Of a stretch of 64,000 nt of DNA, positions 46,757-58,422 are shown piece by piece. How positions within the stretch are numbered: position 1 is the stretch's first letter; each line of letters starts with the position of its first letter. The stretch is taken from contig NC_089498.1 in the NCBI RefSeq assembly GCF_036850765.1, forward strand, positions 50,457,795-50,521,794, in the 5' to 3' direction. The notes below the pieces were generated by a model. The model worked only from the letters and a program-made list of their open reading frames with translations. It was not told the DNA's origin and did not search any database. Made by a program: the position numbers and the translations under genes. Source of the stretch: Saccopteryx bilineata. Its lineage: Eukaryota > Chordata > Mammalia > Chiroptera > Emballonuridae.

Positions 46757-47882
46757 CTCATTGTGCTCTTAATTTGCCTTTTCCTAATTAATACTGACAG
46801 TGAACATCTTTCTTTTTAGAATCTTTGGAAAATAGAATTTATGACTAATGTAGAGAAAAAAATTCAGTCTTACATGGCTAGTGCAGTGTTGTTTGTTTTA
46901 ACTTTTTGATTTTTGTATTTTGAAATACAGTTTAACATCTCTCTTTTAACTCTATGTTTGGTCCATTTTTATTGCTAATTTCATTTTTTTTTCATTAGGA
47001 TTAAAGTTTTTGTTGATTTGTGTTCTTATTCAGTTATTTTTTGTCTGCTGGTTTGGAAGTTATGCCTTCTATTTCTGTTCTTCTAATGATTGCCCTGAAA
47101 GTGTACACGTAGCAGTCAATCAGTAGTTAAGGTATTTTAATCCCCTTCCAGAATAATACAAAACTCATAGGACACCTAATGAAGACTGTCTCTTCTGTGC
47201 TTATGTGTTCTTTTCAGTGTTTCATATCTGTTATATGTTTCTTCATACAAATTAGACAAGTGTTATTGGTTAGAGATGGTATCTGGTTAACTTTATCTGT
47301 ATTCTTACTATAACTTGTTTCCCTTCCCTTCTTGTATCTTCTACCTTTCCTCTGGTGAGACTTGTCTTCATCAGATTTCTTTCCCCTTAGAATCTTTTGA
47401 TTGTAACATCTATCAAATTTGATTTATGTGAAAATGTCTTTATTTCACTCCCATAGTTCTTAGGTGACAATAGTTTCCTCCCAGTATTGTAAACATACTG
47501 AAGCACACTGTTCAATACCTTTTATTTTTACCCTTTGGAAATCTATTGGTAATCTTTCATTTGCTGTTTTTTAATTGGTAATTTGGCTGATTTTGAGATT
47601 ATTTATTTGCCATTGGGATTCTGCACTTTCATTACAGTATCTCTCTGCAACTTTTAGTTTTTCTATCCTGTATTTGCTGTTTCTGTATGTGCATATTCAT
47701 GTTATTCATCAGCTCTGACATTTTCTCAGCTGTGAATGCTTTGAATACTGTCTGTTTTCCATCTCTATTTTCTCCTGGTTTTGATTAAATAAATTTTAGA
47801 ACTTCACTTTTTATTTTTCATATCTTTTCATTTGTATTTGGTATTTTCTTTCTTGTCTTTGTTGCATTCTGGGCCTTATTAT

Positions 47883-48266
47883 TTTTTTTTTTGCAAGAGA
47901 TACAGACAGACACAGAGAGAAGGACAAACAGAGACAGATAGACAGGAAGGGAGAGAGATGAGAAGCATCAACTGGTAGTTGTAGTGCTTTAGTTGTTCAT
48001 TGATTGCTTTCTTATACATGTCTTGATTGGGGGTCTCCAGCTGAGCCAGTGATCCCTTGCTTAAGCCAGAAACCTTGGGCTCGAGCTAGTGACCTAGGGC
48101 TTCAAGCCAGTACCTTTGGGCTTAAGCCAGCGACCCTGCACTTAAGCTGGTGAGTGTGTGCTCCAGCCGGATGAATCTGCACTTAAACCGGCGACCTCAG
48201 GGTTTCAAACCTGGGTCCTCACTGTCCCAGGTCAACGCGCTGTCCACTGTACCACCACCTGTTCCT
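47883..48266 (-). mobile_element. Type B SINE, older long variant
   Basis: Antisense copy with a T run, 'gagatgagaagcatcaactg', a series of 'ttgggctcgagc' and 'cttaagccag' modules, and a decayed head (accaccacctgttc) at the right. Confidence 0.82.
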
Positions 48267-48895
48267 GAATCATTACTTAAGATTTAGCTTCTAACTCAGT
48301 AATTTTCTCTTCAGCATCATTGAATCTTTTATTTCACTTATCCCTCAAGTTCTTGATTTCAGTGATCATATTTCTTCATTTCTAAAAGTTTCGCTTGAGT
48401 ATTTTTTGATGGTCTCTTTTTGCTTGTTCTTTTTTTTTCTCCATCTTTCATATCTTTAAACAACACCAAAGAGAGTTATTTGATATTCTGTATTTTATAT
48501 CAGTGATCTGAATTAGTGCTTGTGGCTTGTTTCTTAGTGTGCAGTTTTGATTGTGTGCTGATATTTGTTTGATAATTATATCTTGGAATGTTGAGGTCTT
48601 CTTGAAGTTTGTGTGTGTTTGCCCTGGGAGCCCAGGATGCTACAGACCCAGGACTTTTGTTCCCTTTAGGAACGCTGGTTTCAGGTGGGGCTTTCCCCAC
48701 CTTGCTGAAAGCTGCAGATCTCAATGCCTATCCCATTGCTGGTATTCATAGTAGCCTCCAGGGCAAGTCCGGCTTTCTTCTCTGCTCGGGTTTCAGTGCA
48801 CTGTTTCTGCCACATTCTCCTGGGAACTGTCTCTGCCCGGAGCTTAACCAATGCATTAAGGACTATTTTTAAAAATAACTTATTCAGGATCTAAT

Positions 48896-49270
48896 TATAG
48901 TATAGCAGAAGGGCCCTACAAATATTTAATTGAACACAGTTTCTAAACTAGGAGTGCCCAAGCAATACTTTAAAATCAGCTTTTTACTGTACATGCCCTT
49001 TATAAATTTTCTTAAGCCTTTTAAATTTTATATGATAAATCACTTGATTTCACCTAGAGATAGGAAAATATTGAAATAGTGATTCCTTTGAAAGCTAGCT
49101 TAACCACATCTGTACTCATATCTCATACTATATCCCTACACTTTTGCTTGTTTTTTCTTTTTTTCTTGTTAATCTATTGGATATTTACTTTCTTGGAAGT
49201 TGAAATGACTACGTTTGGAAAAACTCGGAAGAACAGAGTTCTTACTCAGCACCCCTTTATTATGGCTCCC
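48896..49270. other. Unique non-coding DNA
   Basis: AT-rich; nothing recognised. Confidence 0.4.
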
Positions 49271-49284
49271 ATCTATTTTCTTTT

Positions 49285-49703
49285 CTTTTTTTAATTAATT
49301 AATTAATTTTTTTTTTTTCATTTTTCGGAAGCTGGAAACAGAAACAGGGAGAGACAGTCAGACAGACTCCCGCATGCGCCCGGCCAGGATCCACCCGGCA
49401 CGCCCACCAGGGGCGATGCTCTGCCCACCAGGGGGCGATGCTTTGCCCATCCTGGGCGTCGCCATGTTGCTACCAGAGCCACTCTAGCGCCTGAGGCAGA
49501 GGCCACAGAGCCATCCCCAGCGCCCGGGCCATCTTTGCTCCAATGGAGCCTTGGCTGCGGGAGAGGAAGAGAGAGACAGAGAGGAAGGAGGGGGAGGGGG
49601 TGGAGAAGCAGATGGGCGCTTCTCCTGTGTGCCCTGGCCGGGAATCAAACCCGGGTCCTCTGCACGCTAGGCCGACGCTCTACGCTGAGCCAACCGGCCA
49701 GGG
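49285..49703 (-). mobile_element. Young type A SINE
   Basis: Antisense copy with a (TTAA)n-plus-T tail, the full GC-rich body and the head at the right (gagccaaccggccaggg). The duplication CTATTTTCTTTT lies at 49273-49284 and 49704-49715. Confidence 0.92.
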
Positions 49704-49715
49704 CTATTTTCTTTT

Positions 49716-50534
49716 AAAGTGTCATTTTTCTTTTGATGCAGAATACTGGCTAGAAAAGACTGAGTTGTAGATCTCTGCCTGTGGATGCTGTTCCTACTCA
49801 CGGGGAGCACAGAAAACTGATGTTTGCTGTTGAGAATCAGAGGCATCCTCTCCATAAACCTCGTGTCCTTACAGTACATCCCCTTAAGAGGTGTGGAAAG
49901 CAGCATACAATTTTTGGTCTATAAAATGTTAAATTGACTTTGAGTTTAGCACATGAAAAATTTTTTTAATTTCAAAATGGATGTTGGTTGATTAATTGTG
50001 CAGGAGAATACCATACCTTTTTCAGGACTCACAGATCTGACAGGTGAGTGTTTGTGGATTAGGGTTTTGTGGTAAAAGTGATATGTTAGGAATGTTTCTA
50101 ATCTGCAAAATCTTTATGCTCTGATGATCCCAGGGAGCATTCTTGTAATACTAGTGTGGTCACAGAAAAGGCAGGCTCTGAAAACTGTCCTGGGAAATAG
50201 CACGCTCTGGCTACAGATTCTCTGAGCCACTCCCTATTACTGACCATTTACTCTCATTTTTGGAAAATGCAGCTATCACATAATTCTGTGTCTTTTTCTC
50301 TCTTGGATAGCAAATTCCCATGGGTCGTTACTAACTCTATGTCTCATATTCTGGGTTATGGTTGCTGGCAGTTCAGGCACCAGTGTTAGTTTTTAGTTTG
50401 GTTAGTTGAGCACTCCAGGGAAGAGATGAAGTAAACCTCGAGAAACTTAACAGGACTAGGCAAGGCTTCCTGAGGAATCCCTGCCCAGTCTTCTGGGCTG
50501 GGGACCACAGGGCCCAAGTGCAAACTGCTTGGGT
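49716..50534. other. Unique non-coding DNA
   Basis: No gene is recognised. Some sequence left of 50541 could be internal to an older insertion, but I cannot show it. Confidence 0.4.
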
Positions 50535-50540
50535 GTAGGG

Positions 50541-51644
50541 TGTCATGACAGTGGTTGAGGCCTGGCAGGTCCACATTGGGTTTGGGCAGACGATAGAAAA
50601 CTGCGGGGCCAGAAAGCATTGAGCCTTTCCCATTGAGTAGATTCTCGCAATGGCAGACGAGCAAACAGACAGGGTGTAAGGCCAGTTGCCACAGCCACCA
50701 TCATAGCTGCCGGGCCCACGCAGGTTCACATTAGATTCAGACAGACGGTAATGAAACATTGGAGCCAAGAACTGGTGGGCCATCAGCTTTAATCCTAGCT
50801 TGTACCCAGCGGGCAAGCAATACACACAGTGGGAAAACACTTCCCTTTCCATTCAGGGCTCCCAAAGCCACTGACTTATCTGAGTTTCCTAGAATCAAAG
50901 GTTTCTACCTCACCAGCCTTATTCACCTCTGTTTCCCATCTCCTTCTCTCTGCATGAACTCAGCACAAAGCGGCTTCTCCTTCAGCACTCCACCATCTTG
51001 GCTGCTTCTCTTCTCCTCCATGTAGCCTTTCTCTGCTCTCCTGTCTAATGCTAATCTCAGGAGCTGAGAGAGAGCAAGCTCCCGGTCTGCCCCACTTTAT
51101 AGTGTAGAAACCAAAACCTTTAATCCAATATACAAACAAGGAAGTCTCTGATACAGAGTCACTTGTCTGAGACATAATGGGATTCCTCATGAGAGTGCAC
51201 CACCTCACATCAAAAAGGGTGGGAAAGGCTTAGTTCCAAAACCAAGCCCCAGGCTACAAGGTTCCTGCCTGCCCACAGCCCGCCCCCAACACACATTAAT
51301 ACAATCATGCCCATCCCAAACAAGAAGGGCAACCAATACCATCACCTGGGCGACGGGCTTCCAGGTGGCAGCGCCATCTTTAACAAAGTGAGCATAATAT
51401 ATTTTATCTGCCCAACACAGGGAAAACTGCTTCTCAAGCAAACAAACAGTAGAATGGCCCTTCATAGTGGCGGGCAGGTAGGCAAGCTGCTATCGGCCAT
51501 CCGCAATCTGCCCTGAGGGCAAGCACCCATAGCCTTACGTAGACTATACACACGTGGTGCTGCCATGTGCTCACGCTCTAATCAAGCAAAGTGTTTGCAG
51601 CCGGTACACCAGCGAGCAAGCCTAACACAACTGGTTTCCGAACA
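50541..51644 (-). mobile_element. ERV solo LTR, copy D, with duplicated 3' part
   Basis: Antisense LTR of 1.1 kb. The right end reads TGTTCGGAAACC on the minus strand and the left end ...TGTCATGACA. The flanks GTAGGG (50535-50540) and GTAAGG (51645-51650) fit a target duplication with one mismatch. The last part exists twice: both 50541-50690 and about 50700-50850 carry 'AATGTGAACCTG'-type text preceded by a T-rich, polyadenylation-like stretch. No gag, pol or env sequence adjoins it. Confidence 0.75.
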
Positions 51645-51650
51645 GTAAGG

Positions 51651-52200
51651 AACCTTAATTGCCACTGCTTCTAGCTGGGTTGGCCTGGGCCAGGCAGTTC
51701 ATTTGGTAGAGCAGTAACTGGCCATTTGAGCCTCCCATTTCTTCTCTTTCGCTATAAATGTGTGTCCCTTTGAAAGTGATGATTTGAATCATTAGCATCA
51801 TTAACACACTTTACCTGAGAACAAGGAACTGAGTGCAGTTTCTGTTATGCTACAAAATTGTGGCTCTGGTCACACCAAAATATTGCAGAGAGACAGCCCA
51901 GGAATGCAGTCTTTCAGATGTCCTTTTCAGTTAGGGTGTTAAAACTGAGGGTTGACAGTCATTGTCAAGATAAGTGACCATGAGTCAGAGTTTGGTCACC
52001 AGGTCCCATCGTGTAACTCAGAGGAGTTCTTTGCTGTACACGCTTCCTATATCTCATGGACATTGGTCCTACTCCTGCTCCTCTAGACCAAGAACGGTCA
52101 CTCATCTCTCTCTGACTTGGCACTGGAACACTTGGCCATTCACAGCATTTTCCTCCTCTCTCTCACACAAGGTAATGAATTTGTATATTTCTAAGTAAGT
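51651..52200. other. Unique non-coding DNA between LTRs
   Basis: No retroviral coding sequence can be seen between LTR copies D and A, so they are best read as separate solo LTRs rather than a provirus. Confidence 0.45.
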
Positions 52201-52205
52201 ATTTT

Positions 52206-52471
52206 TGTGGGGAAAACAGCTGTGGTTAAGCTTACTTGCTGGCACTTTGCACAATTAGTGCGTGAGCATGTGGCAGAAAGCCACGTGTGTGTCTCTATGA
52301 AAAGCCCTTGCCCTCCACTGTGCAAAGTGGTTTTCCTTTGTGTATTTGCTTGCCCTTCTCTGTGAGCCTCCAATAAATGGGAAATGGCCTAACGCTTTCT
52401 GGCTCTGCAGTTCCTCTCCCACCTGCCTGAATGTAATGTGAACCTGCCTGGCCTCGACTACTGGCATTACA
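52206..52471 (+). mobile_element. ERV solo LTR, copy A, shortened
   Basis: 266 bp from TGTGGGGAAAACAGC to CTGGCATTACA, with the polyadenylation signal in 'ccaataaatgggaaatggcc' and the U5-like 'aatgtgaacctgcctggcct'. The flanks ATTTT / ACTTT suggest a 5-bp duplication. It lacks the stretch with the TATA box and repeated motifs found in copies B and C. Confidence 0.8.
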
Positions 52472-52689
52472 ACTTTGAAAAGTAACAGTACTGTAAACGC
52501 CTTTTTCTCCAACTTGTCCCTCCTGTTTACCAAATTTACCTTTGTATGCTTATTCTTGTACCCTTTCCTTGATGCCTACAGAATGCCCTCAGAATAATTT
52601 TTTGGGCCTCAGTTAGGGTGTTTGGGGGTTGGCAGCAAAACATAGATGGAGCCGTGTTGGGTTCTTTAGTAGCCAGATGACCTGGCTTC

Positions 52690-52795
52690 ATGTTGAAGTT
52701 CTAATCACGTGAAGTCTGTATGGCTTTGGCTAACAATTTAGCCTTTCTGAGTTTTCCCACCTAATAACTCCCTTAATTGGTTAATATGGTAATAG
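52690..52795 (+). repeat. MIR SINE fragment
   Basis: 'gtctgtatggctttggctaacaatttag', 'cctttctgagttttcccacc' and 'aactcccttaattggttaat' follow the MIR core. It lies directly left of the fossil hAT element. Confidence 0.5.
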
Positions 52796-52864
52796 TAGAG
52801 CAGTGGTTCTCTGGAAAATTATTGAGGACCTAAAGGGCTTTGCTTATATGGTATAATTATATGG

Positions 52865-53255
52865 TATAATGCTGGTGGTCGAGGCCAGGCTAGTTCACAT
52901 TGGATTTGGGCAGATGGTAGGGGAACTGAAGAGCGCTAAAAGCGGTGGACTATTCCCATTTATTCAAGTCTTGCAGAGGCAGATGAGCAAACAGGCAGGG
53001 GAAAACCGCTTTTTGCAGTGGAGGACAAGAGATCGGAAAATCTGCACCCACACACAGAGGTGGCTGAGGGAATCAGAGAACCGCACCTCATGGTGGCAGG
53101 GAAAGCGATCTGGGAGAATCGCCCCTGAAGGAAGCACCTATAGCTTTTCATAGAGACACACACGTGAATTTCTGCCATGTGTTCATGTACTAATCGTGCA
53201 AAGTGCTTGCATTTGGGAAACCAGTGAGCAAGTGTAACACAGTGTTTTCCCAGTA
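52865..53255 (-). mobile_element. ERV solo LTR, copy B
   Basis: Antisense LTR of about 390 bp in the same family as copies A, C and D. It has 'aataaatgggaatagtcc' on the minus strand and the same U5-like end. The flanks TATGG / TAGGG fit a 5-bp duplication. It sits in the fossil hAT and is more diverged than copy C. Confidence 0.8.
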
Positions 53256-53264
53256 TAGGGGTTA

Positions 53265-53631
53265 TGTAATGTTGGTGGCCTTGGCCAAGCAGGTTCACAC
53301 TTGATTAGGGCAGACCACAGAAGAACCATGGAACCAGAAAGCATTGGGCCATTCCTCTTTATTAGATTCTCACAGAGCCCAGCAAGTGAACAGGCAGGGA
53401 AAACAGCTCTCGTGGCGGCAGGCCAGTGATCAGAAAAACCGTCACTCGTGGTGGTGGGCAAGCGATCAGGAACACCTGCTCCTCGCTGTGGCGGGCAAGC
53501 GATTTGCACCAAGGGAAAGTACAGTAGCCTTATATAGGCTATATACACACATGGCCCTGCCATGTACTCACGTAGCAATCGTGCCGCCAGAAAACACTCA
53601 AGCAAGCCTAAGCACAGCTGTTTTCCCTACA
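53265..53631 (-). mobile_element. ERV solo LTR, copy C
   Basis: Antisense LTR of 367 bp. The minus strand runs TGTAGGGAAAACAGCTG...CCAACATTACA, with a TATA box (TATATAAGG, about 53535), the polyadenylation signal in 'ctaataaagaggaatggccc', and a repeated 'gatc.cttgcccgcc' motif in between. The perfect 5-bp duplication GGTTA lies at 53260-53264 and 53632-53636. No internal retroviral sequence. Confidence 0.88.
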
Positions 53632-53648
53632 GGTTATATCTAGCATTT

Positions 53649-54093
53649 TGTGGTAGGCAGGAAAATGGTCCTCCAATTCCCAGAACTTGTGAATATGTTA
53701 CTTTCCATGGCAAAAGAGACTGCATGTGATTAAATTAAGGAACTCTGGATGGGGAAGTTATCCTGGGTTATCCAGGTGGGCTCAGTGTAATCGAATGGGT
53801 CCTAATAAGAAGGAGGCAGTAGCATTAGAGTCAGAGAAGAAACTATGAGGAGGGAAGCAGAGTTGAAGTGATGGCATTGATGGAAGGGAGGCCTGGAGCC
53901 AAGGAGTACAGGCAGCCTGTAGCAGATGGAAAAGGCAAGGGATGTATCCTTCTCCAGCTCCAGGAGGAGCTCAGGCCTGCCGACACTCATTTCACCCATG
54001 AAGACCCATTTTTAGACTTCTGACCTCCAGTACTATTAAGATAATTCATGTTATTTTAAGTTACCATGTATGTATGCATAGGAAAGTAACGCA
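53649..54093 (+). mobile_element. MLT1-type MaLR solo LTR
   Basis: Sense copy: 'tgtggtaggcaggaaaatgg', 'cttgtgaatatgttactttcc', 'atcctgggttatccaggtgg', 'gagccaaggagtacaggcag' and 'tagacttctgacctccagtac'. It belongs to the ancient ERVL-MaLR group; the one at 12301-12785 is in the opposite orientation. Confidence 0.8.
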
Positions 54094-54120
54094 AGTATTT
54101 TCTGTGTTAGAAATTAAAAG

Positions 54121-54312
54121 GCCCTGCCATGTAGCTTGGTAGGTTAGAGCATTGTTCTGATGTCCCATGATTATAGGTTCAGTTCCCAGTCAGGGCACAT
54201 GCAAGAATTAACCAGTGAATGCATAAATGAGTAGAACAACAAATTGTTGTCTCTCTCTCTCTCTCTCTCTCCCTTTCTCTTGCTAAAATCAATAAATAGA
54301 AGAAAAAAATTT
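54121..54312 (+). mobile_element. VES-like short SINE (type V)
   Basis: Sense copy: the head 'gccctgccatgtagcttggt', the 'aggttcagttcccagtcagg' box, 'gcacatgcaagaattaacca', a (TC)n tract and an A-rich tail. AAATTAAAAG and TAATTAAAAG flank it. It lies within the fossil hAT element. Confidence 0.82.
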
Positions 54313-54689
54313 TAATTAAAAGTAAGAAATTAAAAAAGTATTAATTTATTTTAAAATAATAATGATCTGTTACTTAACACAAATTACGTAGGGTGGGAAT
54401 AACTATTTCCCAACTATCATTGAGAAGACAAGCACAGCTATACATTTTGTAAATCTCTTTAATGTCTGCCTTAATAGAAAATGGGTGGAGTCTCCAGTCA
54501 GCTTCTGCATTCAGCCTGTTGTGGCATCATGTGTCATGTACCCTCTGAAAACTCCCCTGTGTGAATGAATGAAAAGGTATATACCATTCTAGTATTATGA
54601 TGAAAATAGTTTTGGCTTCATGGAGTACCTAAAGGGTGTTGTGGATTCCCAGAAATTCCCAGATCCTATTTTGAAAACTTCTGGGCTAG

Positions 54690-55945
54690 AGCATAGCCAC
54701 ATGGTCACACCTAACTGCAAAACCAACATGTAAGTTGAAAATTGCAGTTCTTATTCTGGGTGTCATTTTAAAAGTACGAGTTCTGTTGTTAAGAAAGAAA
54801 GAGAGAGTTGGTTATTGAGGTACACTTAGCAATTTAAAATGCTTATCATATCGAAATTTGATACCCATGGTAAGTTGATAATCACTAATATGTTGGTTTC
54901 TCTTATCCTTGCCCTTATTTTAGCTAGGAAAAAGGGACGTTTTGCATAGACTGTTTTAGAAATACCTGACAGAAAACAGTGGTCTGTGGGCAGAGGCATA
55001 ATTGCAGTGAATTACAGTGTTGCATTTGTAGTTAAATTATATAAAGTATCTTTTGTTTAATGCTCATAGACAGCTTTTTGATTTCTTGTTTGGGTCTTTT
55101 GAATTTAACATCTGCTTCCATTCCTTGGGTAGGAGGAAGATTGGAATTGAAATTTCAGACTCAGCTTTGATTCATAGCTATCTTTCATGGGTTTGAAAAT
55201 ACAAGGGGTGTGACATTTCTTCTGGGTCATTTTGTAAATAGTTCCTACTGCTCCCTGGAAGCATTCTATCGCTGAAGAATAATCCAGTTCCAGTTTCTGA
55301 TGTGAAGTTGCAGTTAGGCATATTTGTACTAAATAGCTTATATTTTTTGAAAAAACGTGTAAATACAATAAAATAATTTGGGCTAATTTTGAAGTTAATA
55401 TTAAACTTACATTGATATGAAGTTATGACTATGTGTTTAATGTATTTGTGGTGCTACCTTTATCTTTAAATCAATCATTGTAATATATTTTGGGTGAGTG
55501 AATTCTTGTGAGATAGTTTAACATCCTATATATAGTCTTGAACTATTATTAACTATTATTTTAACCTCTTGGGTTGGCGAAGCTTTTGTGTCTTTCCCAA
55601 CTTAGATTGTCCGTTTCCTAACTGAACTGATTGGGAAGGGGAGTTTTGATTTGGGATGGAGGGTGGAGAAGAAGCAAAGAAGATTATGTTAGAGCCTTAA
55701 GCTTTTGTGGGGGAAAATGTACTTGTTTGGGAGTCCCACTGAGTGAGTTCTTTGGGAGCCAGAGGATTGTACCAGTGTCTGGTGACCTTAATGAACTGGA
55801 GGTGAAAAGGACAGTTTTACTCACTTTACTCTTTTTTCTCAGAGGCCATTGAACACTATCTTGTGATGTCAGGTTCTCTGTTATCTTTTAATATACTGTG
55901 TTATCAGGAAGCAGTCCTTCTTGGTTGAAAAACTTGGTTAAAATG
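54690..55945. other. Unique non-coding DNA
   Basis: AT-rich, with no gene or bounded repeat. Confidence 0.4.
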
Positions 55946-56240
55946 GAGAGAGTGGTCAAAGATGGTGGCATAGGAAGACCCTGAACTCACCTCCTTCCAC
56001 AGATACACTGAATGTGCTCCTACATATAGAGCATTTCCTCCTAAAGAAGAACTGAAGACTGATGAATAGCTTCTATACAACAAACAATAGAGGGACCACA
56101 TAGGGAAGAGTTGGAGAGACGGAAACATGGTAACCATGGGAACCTCAGCCTGATGCGGCAGCCTGCAGTAAGGAGGGGCATCACTGGGGCCAGTGCATGG
56201 CGTCACCTGACCTGGGGCGCAGTGGTAAAACAGCAATTTA

Positions 56241-56444
56241 TTTTATTTTATTTTTTCAAAATTTTATTTATTGATTTTAAAGAGAGAAGAGAGAGATAGC
56301 GGAGGAGTGGTAAGCATCAACTGATAGCAGAAGTAAGTAGTTGCTTCTTGTATGTCACTTGACTAGGCAAGCCCAGGGTTTTAAACTGGCAAATTCAGCG
56401 TTCTAGATTAATGCTTTATCCACTCCACCAGCACAGGTCAGGCC
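56241..56444 (-). mobile_element. Type C SINE inside the L1 leader
   Basis: Antisense copy, moderately diverged. The duplication AAAACAGCAATTTA (56227-56240) / AAAACAGGAATTTA (56445-56458) has one mismatch. The head at the right is 'ccaccagcacaggtcaggc'. Confidence 0.9.
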
Positions 56445-57266
56445 AAAACAGGAATTTAAAGAACACCTAGACTGAAAAAATAAATCTACTTACAACCTCC
56501 AAGGCACCTGTCAGACGGGTAGCAGACTACAGGAATTCTCTGGGATCTGTGGGATCTCTCTGGGTTCAGAGATATTGGTGAGTGCCCTTGTTCACCTTCC
56601 TCTTGCACCGAGGTAGTGCAGGTGGGAGCTTAACCCAAGCGTGCTAGCCTGCCTGCAAGGCAGCCACTGTGTGCTCCGACAGGCTTGGTTCACTCCCACT
56701 ACAGTCCCAGCCGGCCTACCCAGGAAGCCCTTGCAGTCACACCCCATAGGATACCTTGGTCTGCACCTTCTCCAGCCTCAACCAGCTGGCTTATCACAGT
56801 GCTCCCAGAGCTCTGGGCTGTCTAGACTCGCGCCTGCCCCAGCCTCAGCCAGTTTGCCTGCCAGGGTACCCTGCACTGGGTGTGCCTCCTTCAGCGCCAG
56901 CCTGCCAAGGCCACCTGGGACACACAGTCAACACAGAGTTTACTCCTCCACAAAACCACTCCTTTAAGATTGGGAGAGGTAGTTGCTTTATCTAATTCAT
57001 AGAAACAAACACAGAATGTGAAACAGAACAAGAATTTTAGAGGACTATGATCCAAATGAAAAAATAGGGAATAAAAGGATAAGAAACATAATGAAATGGA
57101 GATCAGTAATTTGCCTGATAAAGAATTCAGACTAATGATCATAAGGATGCTCACTGAACGTTGGAGAGGAACACAGTGAGAACTGTAGGAAAGAATTAGA
57201 AAACATAAAAAAAAAACAACTAATCAGAGATAAAAATATAATAACTGAAATAAAGAAATACAATCA

Positions 57267-57600
57267 CCTGACCAGGCAGTGGCGCAGTGGATAGAGTGTC
57301 GGACTGGGATGCGGAGGACCCAGGTTCGAGACCCCGAGGTCGCCAACTTGAGCGCGGGCTCATCTGGTTTGAGCAAAGCTCACCAGCTTGGACCCAAGGT
57401 CGCTGGCTCAAGCAAGAGGTTACTCGGTCTGCTGTAGCCCCCAGTCAAGGCACATATGGGAAAGCAATCAATGAGCAACTAAGGTGTTGCAACAAAAGGT
57501 GTTGATTGATGCTTCTCATCTCTCTCCGTTCCTGTCTGTCTGTCCCTATCTATTCCTCTGACTCTGTCTCTGTAAAAAACAAACAAACAAACAAACAATA
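57267..57600 (+). mobile_element. Type B SINE inside L1 ORF1
   Basis: Sense copy: the head CCTGACCAGGCAGTGGCGCA, 'ggttcgagaccccgaggtcg', 'agctcaccagcttggaccca', then 'gatgcttctcatctctctcc' and an (AAAC)n tail. L1 text resumes directly after it. Confidence 0.9.
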
Positions 57601-57735
57601 AAGGGAATCAGGAACAAGATTAAGTAATATAGAATAAGTGATTAGTGACCTGGGATCCAGATTTATGGAGTTCACTCATTAAAAACAGCAAAAAGAAAAA
57701 CCAATTTTAAAAAGTGAGGATAGTTTAAGAGATAT

Positions 57736-57860
57736 GTTGGACAACATGGTTGCTGGTTCAATCCCACTCAGGGAACATATAGAAACAGATAGATGTTTCT
57801 GTCTTCTCTTGTTCTCTTTCTCTCTCTCTAAAATCAATAAATAAAAATTAAAAAAAAGAA
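57736..57860 (+). mobile_element. Type V SINE, 5'-truncated
   Basis: Only the part from the tRNA-like B box ('ggttgctggttcaatcccac') to the A-rich tail remains: 'agggaacatatagaaacaga', a CT tract, then 'aaaatcaataaataaa'. It lies within L1 ORF1. Confidence 0.7.
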
Positions 57861-58422
57861 TACTAACATTCACATTATAAGGGTCACAGGTGGAAAAGAG
57901 AGAGTGAGAAAGGGGCAGAAAACTTATTTGAAGAAACAATGTCTGAAAACATTACTAAACTGGCAAAGGAAGCAGCCAGTCAGCTATTCGTATACCAGCA
58001 CAGAACAAGATGAGCCTGAGGAGATCTACACCAAGACATATAATTAAAATGATAAAAGTTAAAAAAAGAATCTTGAAGGCTGCAAATGGAAAACCACAAG
58101 TTACGTAGAAGGAGAACTCTGGAAGGCTATCAGCTAACTTTTTGGAAAACTTTGCTGGCCAAAGGGGAGTGGCATATATATTTATCATACTGAAGGGAAC
58201 GAAGCTCACAGTACAGTATCCTATCCTGCAAGGTTATCATTCAGAATTGAAGAAGACATAAACAGTTTCCCAGACAAGCAAAAACTATTGTAGTTCATCA
58301 CCACTAAACCAACTTTACAAGAAATGGGGCTTTAAGCGGAAAAGATAAGGAACAACTAGTAACAAGAAAACATGAAAGTAAAAATCTCACTGATAAAGGC
58401 AAATACATAGAAAAGACAGTGG

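Larger units (their letters stand above)
46125..48895 (-). mobile_element. Old L1M, antisense, interrupted by two SINEs
   Basis: T-rich sequence with wording typical of antisense L1M: 'catttttcactgctatgttg', 'ttccttccaaattttgatattctg', 'ctcagtaattttctcttcagc', 'cttatccctcaagttcttgat' and 'gatcatatttcttcatttct'. It is heavily diverged with no usable reading frames. The ends and subfamily are uncertain. Confidence 0.5.
52801..54683 (+). mobile_element. Fossil hAT element split by four insertions
   Basis: The left end is CAGTGGTTCTCTGGAAAATTATTGAGGACC, and the text continues 'gggctttgcttatatgg' to about 52864. After two LTRs comes 'gttatatctagca' (53633-53648), then an MLT1 LTR, 'gtgttagaaattaaaag', a SINE, and finally 54313-54683 ('aaatctctttaatgtctgcc', 'cttctgcattcagcctgttgtg', '...ttttgaaaacttctg'). 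These pieces follow one mammalian hAT consensus as I recall it. The flanks TAGTAGAG and GGCTAGAG match at the last five bases. Confidence 0.7.

Noticed and set aside
50373..50852. 159-residue minus-strand frame
   Set aside because: It overlaps LTR copy D and its doubled end; LTRs of this kind do not normally code.
50541..53631. A complete provirus bounded by LTRs
   Set aside because: The LTRs differ in orientation, each has its own apparent duplication, and no gag, pol or env similarity is visible between them.
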